From DASVCS01 sp036381495 (GTDB lineage: Bacteria; Gemmatimonadota; Gemmatimonadetes; Longimicrobiales; RSA9), in contig DASVCS010000146.1 in assembly GCA_036381495.1 (NCBI GenBank), positions 1-17,411 of the forward strand: DNA of 17,411 nt, written 5' to 3'. Position 1 is the stretch's first letter. The number at the start of each line of letters is the position of its first letter. The notes beneath the pieces were generated by a model that had not been told where the DNA came from, did not search any database, and was given only the letters and a program-made list of their open reading frames with translations. Below are positions 8,006 through 15,703 of this stretch, piece after piece. The translations under genes were made by a program, and so were the position numbers.

Positions 8006-8474
8006 ACGGCGCGCGCGGAACGGCCGGCGCGAGCACACGAGCTGCCTGGGGTTCACGTTGATCGAGGTGATGGTGGTCATCGCCGTGATCGCGACGCTGG
8101 CCACGCTGGTCGCGCCCTCCGTGTTCCGGAACGTGGGCGACGCGCGGTCGGCGACCGCGCGGAGCCAGGTGGAGATCCTGTCGAGCGCCCTGGAGTCCTA
8201 TCGGATGGACAACCTCGCCTATCCGACGACGGAGCAGGGGTTGCAGGCGCTTCGCGTCCGGCCTGCCGATGGCGCCGGGCTCCTGAACTGGCGCGGGCCG
8301 TACCTGCGGAAGAACGTCCCCGATGATCCCTGGGGCCGGCCGTACCATTACGTCTCGCCGGGCAAATACAATCCGGAGTCGTACGATCTCTACACGCTCG
8401 GGCGGGACGGTCTCGCGGGCGGCGAGGGCGAGGACGCGGACATCACTTCATGGGGCGGGGCGATCGAGCCGTGA
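7989..8474 (+). CDS. gspG: T2SS major pseudopilin GspG
   Basis: Major subunit of the periplasmic pseudopilus, 161 residues. The GTG start at 7989 is chosen because AGGAGG (7977-7982) lies 6 nt upstream, inside the end of gspE. The prepilin motif is CLG/FTLIEVMVV, with cleavage after Gly21, Phe at +1 and Glu at +5, followed by a hydrophobic helix. The C-terminal half has typical GspG features: PTTEQGLQAL, then DPWGRPYHY, then DLYTLGRDGLAGGEGEDADI, the Asp-rich calcium-binding loop of the family. It needs a prepilin peptidase that is not encoded in this window. Its TGA overlaps the GTG start chosen for gspF. Confidence 0.93.
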   Translation: MLPRIRRRARNGRREHTSCLGFTLIEVMVVIAVIATLATLVAPSVFRNVGDARSATARSQVEILSSALESYRMDNLAYPTTEQGLQALRVRPADGAGLLNWRGPYLRKNVPDDPWGRPYHYVSPGKYNPESYDLYTLGRDGLAGGEGEDADITSWGGAIEP

Positions 8475-9667
8475 CGGAAAACGTCTCGTTCACGTTCCGT
8501 GCGCTGCGCGCGAACGGCGCGGTCGAGACCGGCGTCGTCGAGGCCCCGGATCGCGATGCTGCGGCGTCGCTGATCGGCACTCGTGGGCTGTTCCCGATCG
8601 AGATCTCGGCCCGCGAGGCGACGTCGCGCAACTTCCGTCGAATCGGTGCGGACGATCTCGCGGCGGGGCTTCGTGCGCTGGCATCGCTCCTTCGCTCGGG
8701 GCTGCCGATGTCGCGTGCGATCTCCATCCTTCAGGAGCTGACGACGCCGGCGTGGGCAGCCGCGCTCCCGGGGATCCGGCGCAGGATCGAGCAGGGCGAG
8801 TCCCTGGCCGCGGCGCTCGAGAAGTCGACGTTGCCGCTGCCGCCGCACGTGATCGGGATCGTGCGGGCGGGGGAGGCCGGATCGGGGATCGCCGAAGCGG
8901 TGGAGACCGCGGCGGGGCTCCTCGAGGCGCGGGCGGCGGCCCGGGCGGCGCTCAGGAACGCCTTGGCGTACCCGATGCTGCTCGCCGTGGCCGGCTCCGC
9001 ATCCGTGCTGCTCCTGGTCACGGTCGTCCTGCCCCGGTTCGCGGAGATCCTGACCGACGCCGGCCAGACCCTCCCGACGGCCACGCGCGTGCTTCTCGCG
9101 CTGGGCCGGATCGCGCCCGTGGCGGCGGGGCCCGCCGCAGTCGCCGTGGCCGCGGCGGTGTTCGTCGGGCGGTGGGCGGTCGCGCGGCACGGCGTGCGCG
9201 CACGCTGGCACGCGTTCCTGCTGTCCGTCCCGCTGGTCGGCGCGATCCGCCGCTCGGCGGCGACGGCGAACGCGGCATCGACGCTCGCCGCTCTACTCCA
9301 CGCGGGCGTGCCGCTGTCGGCTGCGCTGCCGCACGCGGGCAAAGCGTCCGGCGATGCGGCCATCGACGCGGGGTTCCAGGCGGCACGGAACCGGATCGCC
9401 GCGGGGGAGCCGCTGTCTGCGGCGCTCGCCGCCGGAGGCACCCTGTCCGGCGCGACGATTCGCCTGCTGCGCGTCGGCGAGGAGGCCGGCGACCTGGCGG
9501 GGATGCTGCGCCGCGCGGCGGAGATCGAATCCGCGCAGGCGCTGCGGAAGCTCCAGCGAGTGCTCCGGCTCGTCGAGCCCGCGCTGATCCTGCTGTTCGG
9601 CGGGATCGTGATGCTGGTCGCGGCTGCGTTGCTGCAGGCCATGTACGGTTACCGGCTGTCCTCGTGA
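8471..9667 (+). CDS. gspF: T2SS inner-membrane platform protein GspF
   Basis: Polytopic inner-membrane protein of the T2SS platform that couples the ATPase to pseudopilin insertion. It is 398 residues, the usual family length. The GTG at 8471 forms a GTGA overlap with gspG and gives a normal GspF beginning (TFRALRANGAVETGVVEAPD, then GLFPIEI). An in-frame ATG at 8450 would add seven residues. The two repeated GspF cytoplasmic domains are visible: the first has LASLLRSGLPMSRAI and LPPHVIGIVRAGEAGSG, the second LAALLHAGVPLSAALP and IRLLRVGEEAGDL. Membrane segments follow each domain, for example LLAVAGSASVLLLVTVVLP and the C-terminal LILLFGGIVMLVAAALLQ. The next gene follows after 10 bp. Confidence 0.92.
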   Translation: MTENVSFTFRALRANGAVETGVVEAPDRDAAASLIGTRGLFPIEISAREATSRNFRRIGADDLAAGLRALASLLRSGLPMSRAISILQELTTPAWAAALPGIRRRIEQGESLAAALEKSTLPLPPHVIGIVRAGEAGSGIAEAVETAAGLLEARAAARAALRNALAYPMLLAVAGSASVLLLVTVVLPRFAEILTDAGQTLPTATRVLLALGRIAPVAAGPAAVAVAAAVFVGRWAVARHGVRARWHAFLLSVPLVGAIRRSAATANAASTLAALLHAGVPLSAALPHAGKASGDAAIDAGFQAARNRIAAGEPLSAALAAGGTLSGATIRLLRVGEEAGDLAGMLRRAAEIESAQALRKLQRVLRLVEPALILLFGGIVMLVAAALLQAMYGYRLSS

Positions 9668-9677
9668 AACGACGGTG

Positions 9678-10010
9678 ATGCCCCGGAGATCCTCCTCCTG
9701 CCGCGTTCGGACCCGGCTGCGCGCCGGCGTCACGCTCATCGAGCTTCTCGTCGTGCTCGTCGCGCTCGGCGCGATGTCCGCGGTCGTCGGACTCACGTGG
9801 CGCGCGGGATTCGGCGACCTCCGGACGCCGGGCGAGGAGGGCGTGGCGGAGATCCTTGCGATGCGTGCCCAGGCCGTATCGGCCGGCGACGTCGTGACCC
9901 GCACCGTTCGCGCGGAGGGCCGGACGCTCGTCGTCACGGCGCTGCCGGATGGCCGCGTGATCGGCGCCGACGCGCTGGGCATCGATCCGCTCACAGGGCG
10001 GCGGCGGTAG
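9678..10010 (+). CDS. gspH: T2SS minor pseudopilin GspH, short
   Basis: Minor pseudopilin assigned from its motif and its place between gspF and gspI. The prepilin motif is AG/VTLIELLVVLVAL with cleavage after Gly17, Val at +1 and Glu at +5. ATG 9678 is preferred; the in-frame GTG at 9675 would add one residue. At 110 residues it is clearly shorter than typical GspH proteins (roughly 150-170), so part of the usual globular domain is missing or minimal. The frame has no sign of a frameshift. GspH occupies the pseudopilus tip region. The identity as H rather than another minor pseudopilin rests mainly on gene order. Confidence 0.78.
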   Translation: MPRRSSSCRVRTRLRAGVTLIELLVVLVALGAMSAVVGLTWRAGFGDLRTPGEEGVAEILAMRAQAVSAGDVVTRTVRAEGRTLVVTALPDGRVIGADALGIDPLTGRRR

Positions 10011-10013
10011 GCC

Positions 10014-10376
10014 ATGGCTCGGTCGCGGCATCACGGTCGCGCGGGTGCGGTTCTGCTCGAGGTCATGATCGCCCTCACGGTGCTGGCCACGGTCGGCGGC
10101 ACGGCCGCGTGGATGTGTTCGGAGGCGATCCGCGCCGTGGGTCGGGCGCATGCCGCGGAGGCGGAGATCCGCGCGGCGCAGCGATTCATGGCGGCGGTAT
10201 CGCTCTGGCCGCGCGAAGACCTGGATCGGCACCTGGGAGACTCGCCTCAGGGGTCGTGGCGGTTGCGCGTCGATCGCGTCCGCCCGGACCTGTACGAGGT
10301 CTCGCTCGCGGACACGGCCACCGGGAGGGTGCTGCTCGGCACGGCCTTGTTCCGGCCGGAGACGCCGGTACAGTGA
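10014..10376 (+). CDS. gspI: T2SS minor pseudopilin GspI
   Basis: Minor pseudopilin of 120 residues with prepilin motif AG/AVLLEVMIALTVLA. Cleavage falls after Gly11, with Glu at +5 and a following hydrophobic helix. In the family, GspI nucleates the I-J-K tip complex of the pseudopilus. It starts 3 bp after gspH, and its TGA overlaps the ATG of gspJ by one base, as expected for co-translated tip subunits. The globular part is small (SLWPREDLDRHLGD, then GRVLLGTALF), in keeping with the family. Assignment is based on motif, size and position. Confidence 0.85.
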   Translation: MARSRHHGRAGAVLLEVMIALTVLATVGGTAAWMCSEAIRAVGRAHAAEAEIRAAQRFMAAVSLWPREDLDRHLGDSPQGSWRLRVDRVRPDLYEVSLADTATGRVLLGTALFRPETPVQ

Positions 10377-10954
10377 TGATTCGGGCTCGGAGCACCGCGG
10401 CCGGCCGGTGCCGCGTACCGGCCAGACCCGGCTTCACGCTTGTCGAGGTGATGCTCGCGCTCACGATCGGCGCCATGGCGATCTCTGGCGCGACGCTCCT
10501 CCTCCTGGGGTTGTCGGACCGGGGCCGCGCCATCGACGCCGTCGCTGGCAACATCGACCGCGAGGCGAACGCCGAGCACCTGCTTCGGACGACGGTGCGC
10601 AACCTCGAGCTGAGCCGGGATGCCACATTGTCCCTCGAAGGCGGTCCGAGCGGCGCTCGATTCCGCTCGTGGTGCGACGGACCCACGGGCTGGCCGGTCC
10701 GCTGCGACGTCCGGCTGGTCGTCCGGGAGGAGGCGGACGGGCGCACGCTCTCGCTCGAACTGCGGCCGGATGGGACCGCGGAGGAGGCGATGGTCGTCGA
10801 TCTCTGGACCGGGTTGCACACCGTGAGGATCCTCTACCTGCTCGATCCAGGAGAGGGAGGAAAGTGGACGGATTGGTGGACGGAAACGCTGCTTCCCCCC
10901 GCAATCGGCGTGGTGCTGGACGGCGACACGCTGATCTTGCCGATCCGCGAATGA
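10376..10954 (+). CDS. gspJ: T2SS minor pseudopilin GspJ
   Basis: Minor pseudopilin of 192 residues, the length expected of GspJ. The prepilin motif is RPG/FTLVEVMLALTIGAMA, cleaved after Gly19, with Glu at +5. A globular domain follows with LRTTVRNLELSRDATLSLEG, then the paired-cysteine stretch WCDGPTGWPVRCDV, and a C-terminal strand VRILYLLDPGEGG typical of the family. ATG 10376 overlaps the gspI stop (TGATG); an in-frame GTG at 10373 would add one residue. Its own stop overlaps the gspK start (ATGA). It forms the pseudopilus tip with GspI and GspK. Confidence 0.88.
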   Translation: MIRARSTAAGRCRVPARPGFTLVEVMLALTIGAMAISGATLLLLGLSDRGRAIDAVAGNIDREANAEHLLRTTVRNLELSRDATLSLEGGPSGARFRSWCDGPTGWPVRCDVRLVVREEADGRTLSLELRPDGTAEEAMVVDLWTGLHTVRILYLLDPGEGGKWTDWWTETLLPPAIGVVLDGDTLILPIRE

Positions 10955-11919
10955 TCCGACCGGGTGCTCGTTCCGCGCCGGGCCGTTCGCGCGCGCCGAA
11001 CGGCTACGTCGTCGTGGGCGTGCTCTGGATCTGCGCGGCCGCCACGGCGCTGGCGTTTTCGGCGTCCGCCGCCTCGCGTCACGCGATAGCGGCCTCGAGG
11101 AACCGGATCGCCATAGCGCGCGCCGAGTGGTCGGCCTCCGGATGCCTGGCCCGTGCGCGATCCGTCCTGTTCGAGGCGATGGCCGTGAGTGGGGGATCAT
11201 CGAGCACGGACCGGCAGCCGATGTGGGGCCGCGTGGATGAGATTCTGGCCGGCGCGCCGGTCCTCGCGGCGGCCGGGTGCATGATCACCGCACGCGCCGT
11301 AGGGTCCCGCCTCGACGTGAACGCGGCCGACGAGTCGACGCTGTCGAGGCTATTCCGGAATGCCGGGGTGCTCCCCGCCCAGGCCGACTCGCTCGCGGCG
11401 GCCATCGCCGACTGGAAGGACCCGGACGACGTGCCGCGTCCGCTCGGTGCGGAGCGGGGGTGGTACGAGGCGCTCGGCCAGGTCCCGCCGGCCAATCGCC
11501 CGTTCACGCACGCGGCGGAATTGGCGATGGTCCGCGGCGTCGCCGAAACCCTCCCCTTCGATGACCTGCTGGATGTGGAGGAGGGCAGCATCTCGATCAA
11601 CCATGCATCGGCGCCGGTGCTGACTCTCCTTCCGGGGTTCACCCCCGAAGCGGCCGCACGGGTGCTGAGCGCGAGGGCCGCGGGCCGGCCGGTGGGCGCC
11701 TTCCAGGAGCTGAGACAGGGGCTGTCGGCGCTCGCGAGTGAAACCATGGCCCGGGCGGAACCGCAGCTGGCCGCCCGGGCGTCGCTGGTCCCCACGGGAT
11801 GGGTCCTGACGGTCCGGGCCACCGCGGGGGCGCCTCCGGTGACGGCGGTCCTGGAGGCCAGGATCGAACGATTCGCCACGTCGATCCTGATCGTGCGCAG
11901 ACGGTCCTGGATCCTGTGA
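10951..11919 (+). CDS. gspK: T2SS minor pseudopilin GspK
   Basis: Largest minor pseudopilin, 322 residues, capping the pseudopilus tip. The prepilin-like motif is PNG/YVVVGVLWICAAATALA with cleavage after Gly18. The +5 residue is Gly rather than Glu, which is normal for GspK because it is the only pseudopilin lacking that glutamate. Family hallmarks follow: LDVNAADESTLSRLF, AIADWKDPDD, RPFTHAAELAMVRG, and a helix-hairpin-helix-like stretch INHASAPVLTLLPGF. The start overlaps the gspJ stop by four bases, and the stop overlaps the gspL ATG by one base. Confidence 0.93.
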   Translation: MIRPGARSAPGRSRAPNGYVVVGVLWICAAATALAFSASAASRHAIAASRNRIAIARAEWSASGCLARARSVLFEAMAVSGGSSSTDRQPMWGRVDEILAGAPVLAAAGCMITARAVGSRLDVNAADESTLSRLFRNAGVLPAQADSLAAAIADWKDPDDVPRPLGAERGWYEALGQVPPANRPFTHAAELAMVRGVAETLPFDDLLDVEEGSISINHASAPVLTLLPGFTPEAAARVLSARAAGRPVGAFQELRQGLSALASETMARAEPQLAARASLVPTGWVLTVRATAGAPPVTAVLEARIERFATSILIVRRRSWIL

Positions 11920-13148
11920 TGGGGGTCATCGGCATCGGCATCGACCACGGCGCGGTCCGCGCGGTCTTCGTACGCAGGAAGGAGATCGTGTGGAAGGATC
12001 AGGTGCCGTGGGATTCCGGCGCCTCGCTCGCCGAAGCGATCGCGTCCCTCCTCTCCCGTGCACCGCTTCGCCGCTGGCGCCGAACGCCGGTCCACGTCGC
12101 GGTCGGCGCATTCAGCACCCAGGTGAAGCTGCTCTCGGGCCTGCCGGCGATCGACGACGCCGGCGCGCTGGCTGCCGTGGTCCGGGAAGGCGCAGCGTCG
12201 TTCTTCCTCCGCAATGGCAAGGAGCTGGTCACGACGGGCGTGCAAACCGCGGGCGAGGGGCGGGTGTGGGCTGCGGCATTCGAACTGCCCACGATCGACG
12301 CAATCCGGACGGGTTGCCGGGCCCGTCGCGTGAAGCTCCGTTCGATCGCCCCGACGGCGGTCGTGCTGCCGCGGGTCGCCCGGAATGAGCGCTTCGCCTG
12401 GCGAGACGGACCCGTATCGCTCGAGATCGGTCGATCTGGCGCCGCGCTCGAGGCCGTACGGCGGGTGCCGACGGACCTTCTTCCCTCCGAGGAGCGACTC
12501 CTCGACCCGATCGAGCCTGTCGCATCGCTGGGGCCCGATGGCGCATGCTACGCGGATGCATACGGCGCGACGCTCGTCGACGTGCGCACGCCGCTGGCGC
12601 TCGGGGCCGACGGCCAGCGGCCGCTCTCCGTGTCGGCTCCGGAGCGGCGGTTGAAGTGGGCTGCGTGCGTGGGATGCGTAGCTCTCGCAGCCTTCATCCT
12701 CTCCCCGCTTGGCTCCGAATGGGCGGCGTACCGTGCGCGGGCAACGCTGGAGCTACGCCGGTCCGGTGAGGCATGGCGCGCGATGGTGGCCAGCGCTTCG
12801 CGGCTCGAGCGGGTCTCGGCCGTGCTCGACGAGATCGAAACCTTCGTGGCCACGAGGCCGGAACGGACGCGGCTGCTCGGCGAGTTGGCCGGCGCGCTGC
12901 CCGACCGGAGCGCGATCCTCCGCATCCAGCTCAGCGGCTCCAAAGGGATGCTCGAGGTCGTGACGCCGCACGCCGCCGCCATGGTGGAATCGCTCCGCTC
13001 CCTGACGAGCCTCGCGTCGGTCGAGGTGGTGGCGCAGGGGGCGAGGCAGTACGCGGGCGGACTGGAGCTGGAACGCGTCATGGTGCGGTTCCGGACCGCG
13101 GACGCACCAGGGGCAACGGATTCCACGACGTCCGATGAGACTCCGTGA
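11919..13148 (+). CDS. gspL: T2SS inner-membrane protein GspL (PilM-PilN-like fusion)
   Basis: Bitopic platform protein of 409 residues that recruits GspE. Residues 1 to about 240 are an actin-like cytoplasmic domain beginning GVIGIGIDHGAVRAVFV and resembling PilM. One membrane helix follows at about 247-265 (WAACVGCVALAAFILSPLG). A periplasmic part after that has an amphipathic helix and a ferredoxin-like domain resembling PilN (FVATRPERTRLLGELAGALP, then LRIQLSGSKGMLEVV). This is the GspL arrangement, in contrast to the separate PilM and PilN of type IV pili. ATG 11919 overlaps the gspK stop; the 3' end overlaps gspM by 14 bp. Sequence similarity to proteobacterial GspL looks low, so the name relies on architecture and position. 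Confidence 0.85.
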   Translation: MGVIGIGIDHGAVRAVFVRRKEIVWKDQVPWDSGASLAEAIASLLSRAPLRRWRRTPVHVAVGAFSTQVKLLSGLPAIDDAGALAAVVREGAASFFLRNGKELVTTGVQTAGEGRVWAAAFELPTIDAIRTGCRARRVKLRSIAPTAVVLPRVARNERFAWRDGPVSLEIGRSGAALEAVRRVPTDLLPSEERLLDPIEPVASLGPDGACYADAYGATLVDVRTPLALGADGQRPLSVSAPERRLKWAACVGCVALAAFILSPLGSEWAAYRARATLELRRSGEAWRAMVASASRLERVSAVLDEIETFVATRPERTRLLGELAGALPDRSAILRIQLSGSKGMLEVVTPHAAAMVESLRSLTSLASVEVVAQGARQYAGGLELERVMVRFRTADAPGATDSTTSDETP

Positions 13149-13734
13149 GCTTACGGCGGCCGAGCGCCGCACGATCGCCATCGGCGGCACGATCATCGTA
13201 AGCCTGGTGGCGGTGTTCCGCGGTGTTCCGGCCTGGATGGCCTGGCGCGTCGAGGCGCGGGACAACGCCGTGGTGTTGCGGGCCGAGGTCGCGCGCGCGA
13301 CGGCGATGCACGCGGCGTTCCCGATGATGCTGGACTCGCTCGAAGCCCGGATCGCCCGACTCCGCGAGATGCGCCCGGCGCCGCTGGCGGCCGCCAACGC
13401 GCAGGAGGCCGGCGCCGTCCTGATGCGCCTGGTCGAGGAGGCCGCACGCGCGGGCTCCATCCAGGTGACGGCGCTCGACGTCGACGTGGACACCGCCGGG
13501 ACCGGCAGCTTGCCGCGCGTGGCCGTGGTTCTGGACGGCGCCGGCGACATTACGGGGCTCGCGACGATGCTGCGGGAGCTCGAGGCGGGTCCCATCGCGG
13601 TCGCCGTTCAAGGGCTGTCGATCGCGCCGCAGAACATCGAGACTCCAGAGAACGAGATCGAAACGCTGATGCTCCGCCTCAGGGTCGAAGCGCTGGCGCT
13701 GGGCGCCGAAGTGACCGACGACGCCGAATCATGA
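13135..13734 (+). CDS. gspM: T2SS inner-membrane protein GspM (PilO-like)
   Basis: Bitopic protein of 199 residues with a short cytoplasmic N-terminus (MRLRELTAAERR) and one membrane helix at about 13-29 (TIAIGGTIIVSLVAVF). A helical linker follows (ARATAMHAAFPMMLDSLEAR), then a periplasmic ferredoxin-like domain (AGSIQVTALDVDVD, then DITGLATMLRELEAGPIAV). This matches GspM/PilO, which pairs with GspL in the platform. It overlaps gspL by 14 bp and ends in an ATGA overlap with the next gene. The identification is structural and positional; primary sequence conservation in this family is low. Confidence 0.82.
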   Translation: MRLRELTAAERRTIAIGGTIIVSLVAVFRGVPAWMAWRVEARDNAVVLRAEVARATAMHAAFPMMLDSLEARIARLREMRPAPLAAANAQEAGAVLMRLVEEAARAGSIQVTALDVDVDTAGTGSLPRVAVVLDGAGDITGLATMLRELEAGPIAVAVQGLSIAPQNIETPENEIETLMLRLRVEALALGAEVTDDAES

Positions 13735-14231
13735 TCCGAGCGAAGGGGGTCGAAGCGGTCGCATGGGCGCTCGCGGTCGGGGCCGTACTGGCCTCGGCGT
13801 GGGAGTGGACGCGCCCCATGCCGGACCTCCGGCCGGAGTCCGGCTTCGCCGTGCGGCCGGTCGCACGATCGCGCACGATCGATGTCGGAGCGATCCACCG
13901 CAGCGCGACGGTGCTTCGCGATCGGAACCCGTTCCGCGTGGAGCGCCGGCCCACCATGGTCCGTTTCGGGTCGGCGGAGATCGTGCCGGCGGCGGAGGTC
14001 GAGGTCGTGGAAACGCCGGCGGACCGTCCCAACCTGGTCCTCGCGGGGATCGTCGGCGGGCCGCCGTGGATCGTGCTCGTCGAGGGGATCCCCGGTCGGG
14101 AGTCCGGGATCATCCTGGTCGAAGGGGAGGAGACGTACGGATTTCGGCTCGAGCGTGTACATGGTGACACGGCCGTGATTTCCGGCCTCGACACCACCTG
14201 GGTGTTGCTGCCCAAACGGGTGTGGCGATGA
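13731..14231 (+). CDS. gspC: T2SS inner-membrane protein GspC (PilP-like)
   Basis: Bitopic protein of 166 residues linking the inner-membrane platform to the secretin. It has an N-terminal membrane helix at about 6-26 (GVEAVAWALAVGAVLASAWEW) and a proline-rich linker. A DRNPFRVERR motif precedes an HR/PilP-like beta domain (LVLAGIVGGPPWIVLVEGIPG, then YGFRLERVHGDTAVISGLD). No C-terminal PDZ or coiled-coil domain is present, so it is a short GspC. ATG 13731 overlaps the gspM stop, and its stop overlaps the gspD ATG. The immediate position before the secretin supports GspC over an unrelated protein. Confidence 0.8.
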   Translation: MIRAKGVEAVAWALAVGAVLASAWEWTRPMPDLRPESGFAVRPVARSRTIDVGAIHRSATVLRDRNPFRVERRPTMVRFGSAEIVPAAEVEVVETPADRPNLVLAGIVGGPPWIVLVEGIPGRESGIILVEGEETYGFRLERVHGDTAVISGLDTTWVLLPKRVWR

Positions 14232-15703
14232 AAAGACGACTGGCTTTCCTTCCGGTTCTCATCGGAACCCTCCTCGCCCGGGCCGCGCCCGCGCAGGAGG
14301 CGGCGGACTCGGCGGACAACCCGCTCATCGAGGTTCGAAACGACAGCGTTTCGATCCGCTTCATCGATGTGGATCTTCGCCTGGCCGTGCAGTCGCTGGC
14401 CCGTTTGATGGACCGGCCCGTAGTGTTCGGCAACCTCGGGGAGTACCGCGTATCGCTCGAGACGTCACAGCCGGTTCCGCGCGCCGCCGCGCCGGGTCTC
14501 CTGGGCGGGATCCTCGAGACCTTCGGGCTGGAGCTCGAGGAGAACGAAGAATACTACGCGGTTCGCAACGCGGTTCCCGAACCGGCCGCCCCCGCGAGTA
14601 CGATACCGCAGGCGGTGCAGCTCTACGCCATACAGATCCGCCACGCCCGCGCGGCCGACGTCGCTGCAACGGTGTCCGCGCTCTATGGTCAGCCGAACGC
14701 CATGGGGGAGATCGGAGTGTCCGCACCGAGGCCAATGCCCGGATCCGACACCGGCGCGATACCGCTGGACTACACAACGAACTCTTCGGGAGCCGCACCG
14801 ATCGTGGGGAGGGTGGCACAGTTGACGGGCGAGGTCCGGATCGTGCCTGACCCCCGCACGAACACCCTTCTGATCCGGGCGACGCCGGAGGACTTCGAGC
14901 TCATAAACGCCACGGTCCAGCAACTCGATATCCGGCCGCTCCAGGTGCTGATCGAGGTCGTGATCGCCGAAGTGCGGCGCGATCGGGGATTCGGTCTCGG
15001 CGTCGGCATGGACATGCCATCGCGGCCGATCAGCGATTTGGACGACGCGGAGTGGTCGGTGTCGACGCCGGGCGTCGGGCTCGGGGACCTGGTGTTGAAG
15101 ATGTTGAAGCTCGGCGGCGTCGATCTCACGGCCACGCTCGAGGCGGCGGCATCGCGCGGCGACGTCACGATCCTCAGTCGCCCGGTCCTCCTCGCGGCGA
15201 ACAACGCGCCGGCCGAGATCCACGTGGGCAGCCAGCGCCCCTTCGTCCAGGTGCAGCGTACGCTGCCGACGGACTCGCCGACACGGGACCAGGTCGTGCA
15301 GTTCAAGGATGTCGGAACGCGTCTCAGCGTTACGCCTACGGTCAGCCAGGATGGCTACGTGATGCTCGAGGTCGTGCAGGAAGTGAGCGCCGCGACGGCG
15401 GAAGTCGCCTTCGATGCCCCCGTGATCTCGACCAGGAGCATCCGCACGAACCTCCTCGTGAAGGACGGGCACACGGCCGTCATGGGAGGGCTCGGCGATC
15501 GGCAGCGTGATGTGAGCCGTTCCGGGATCCCGATCCTGTCGTCGCTCCCGCTTCTGGGCGGCCTGTTCGGCAGGCACTCGACGCGCACGACGGAAACCGA
15601 ACTCTTTGTGTTCCTGACTCCTCGGGTCATTCGAACGGATGATGACCTCGATGCCGCTTCGGATTCCATCGGCGACCGCACGAGAGCGCTCACGCGGAAT
15701 TAG
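14228..15703 (+). CDS. gspD: T2SS outer-membrane secretin GspD, short form
   Basis: Secretin that forms the outer-membrane exit channel. ATG 14228 is chosen because it gives an ATGA overlap with gspC and a signal peptide directly after it (MKRRLAFLPVLIGTLLARA, cleavage after APA22). A GTG at 14222 would add two residues. The N0-like domain follows (VSIRFIDVDLRLAVQSLARL), then an N1-type domain (YAIQIRHARAADVAATVSAL) with a loop insertion. The secretin core starts near QVLIEVVIAEVRRDRGFGLG. The C-terminal signature SGIPILSSLPLLGGLFG is at about residues 431-447, followed by TELFVFLTPRVI. At 491 residues it is well below the roughly 650 of classical GspD, so one or more N-domains appear absent. 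No lipobox is seen. Its end overlaps the convergent activator gene by 14 bp. Confidence 0.92.
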   Translation: MKRRLAFLPVLIGTLLARAAPAQEAADSADNPLIEVRNDSVSIRFIDVDLRLAVQSLARLMDRPVVFGNLGEYRVSLETSQPVPRAAAPGLLGGILETFGLELEENEEYYAVRNAVPEPAAPASTIPQAVQLYAIQIRHARAADVAATVSALYGQPNAMGEIGVSAPRPMPGSDTGAIPLDYTTNSSGAAPIVGRVAQLTGEVRIVPDPRTNTLLIRATPEDFELINATVQQLDIRPLQVLIEVVIAEVRRDRGFGLGVGMDMPSRPISDLDDAEWSVSTPGVGLGDLVLKMLKLGGVDLTATLEAAASRGDVTILSRPVLLAANNAPAEIHVGSQRPFVQVQRTLPTDSPTRDQVVQFKDVGTRLSVTPTVSQDGYVMLEVVQEVSAATAEVAFDAPVISTRSIRTNLLVKDGHTAVMGGLGDRQRDVSRSGIPILSSLPLLGGLFGRHSTRTTETELFVFLTPRVIRTDDDLDAASDSIGDRTRALTRN

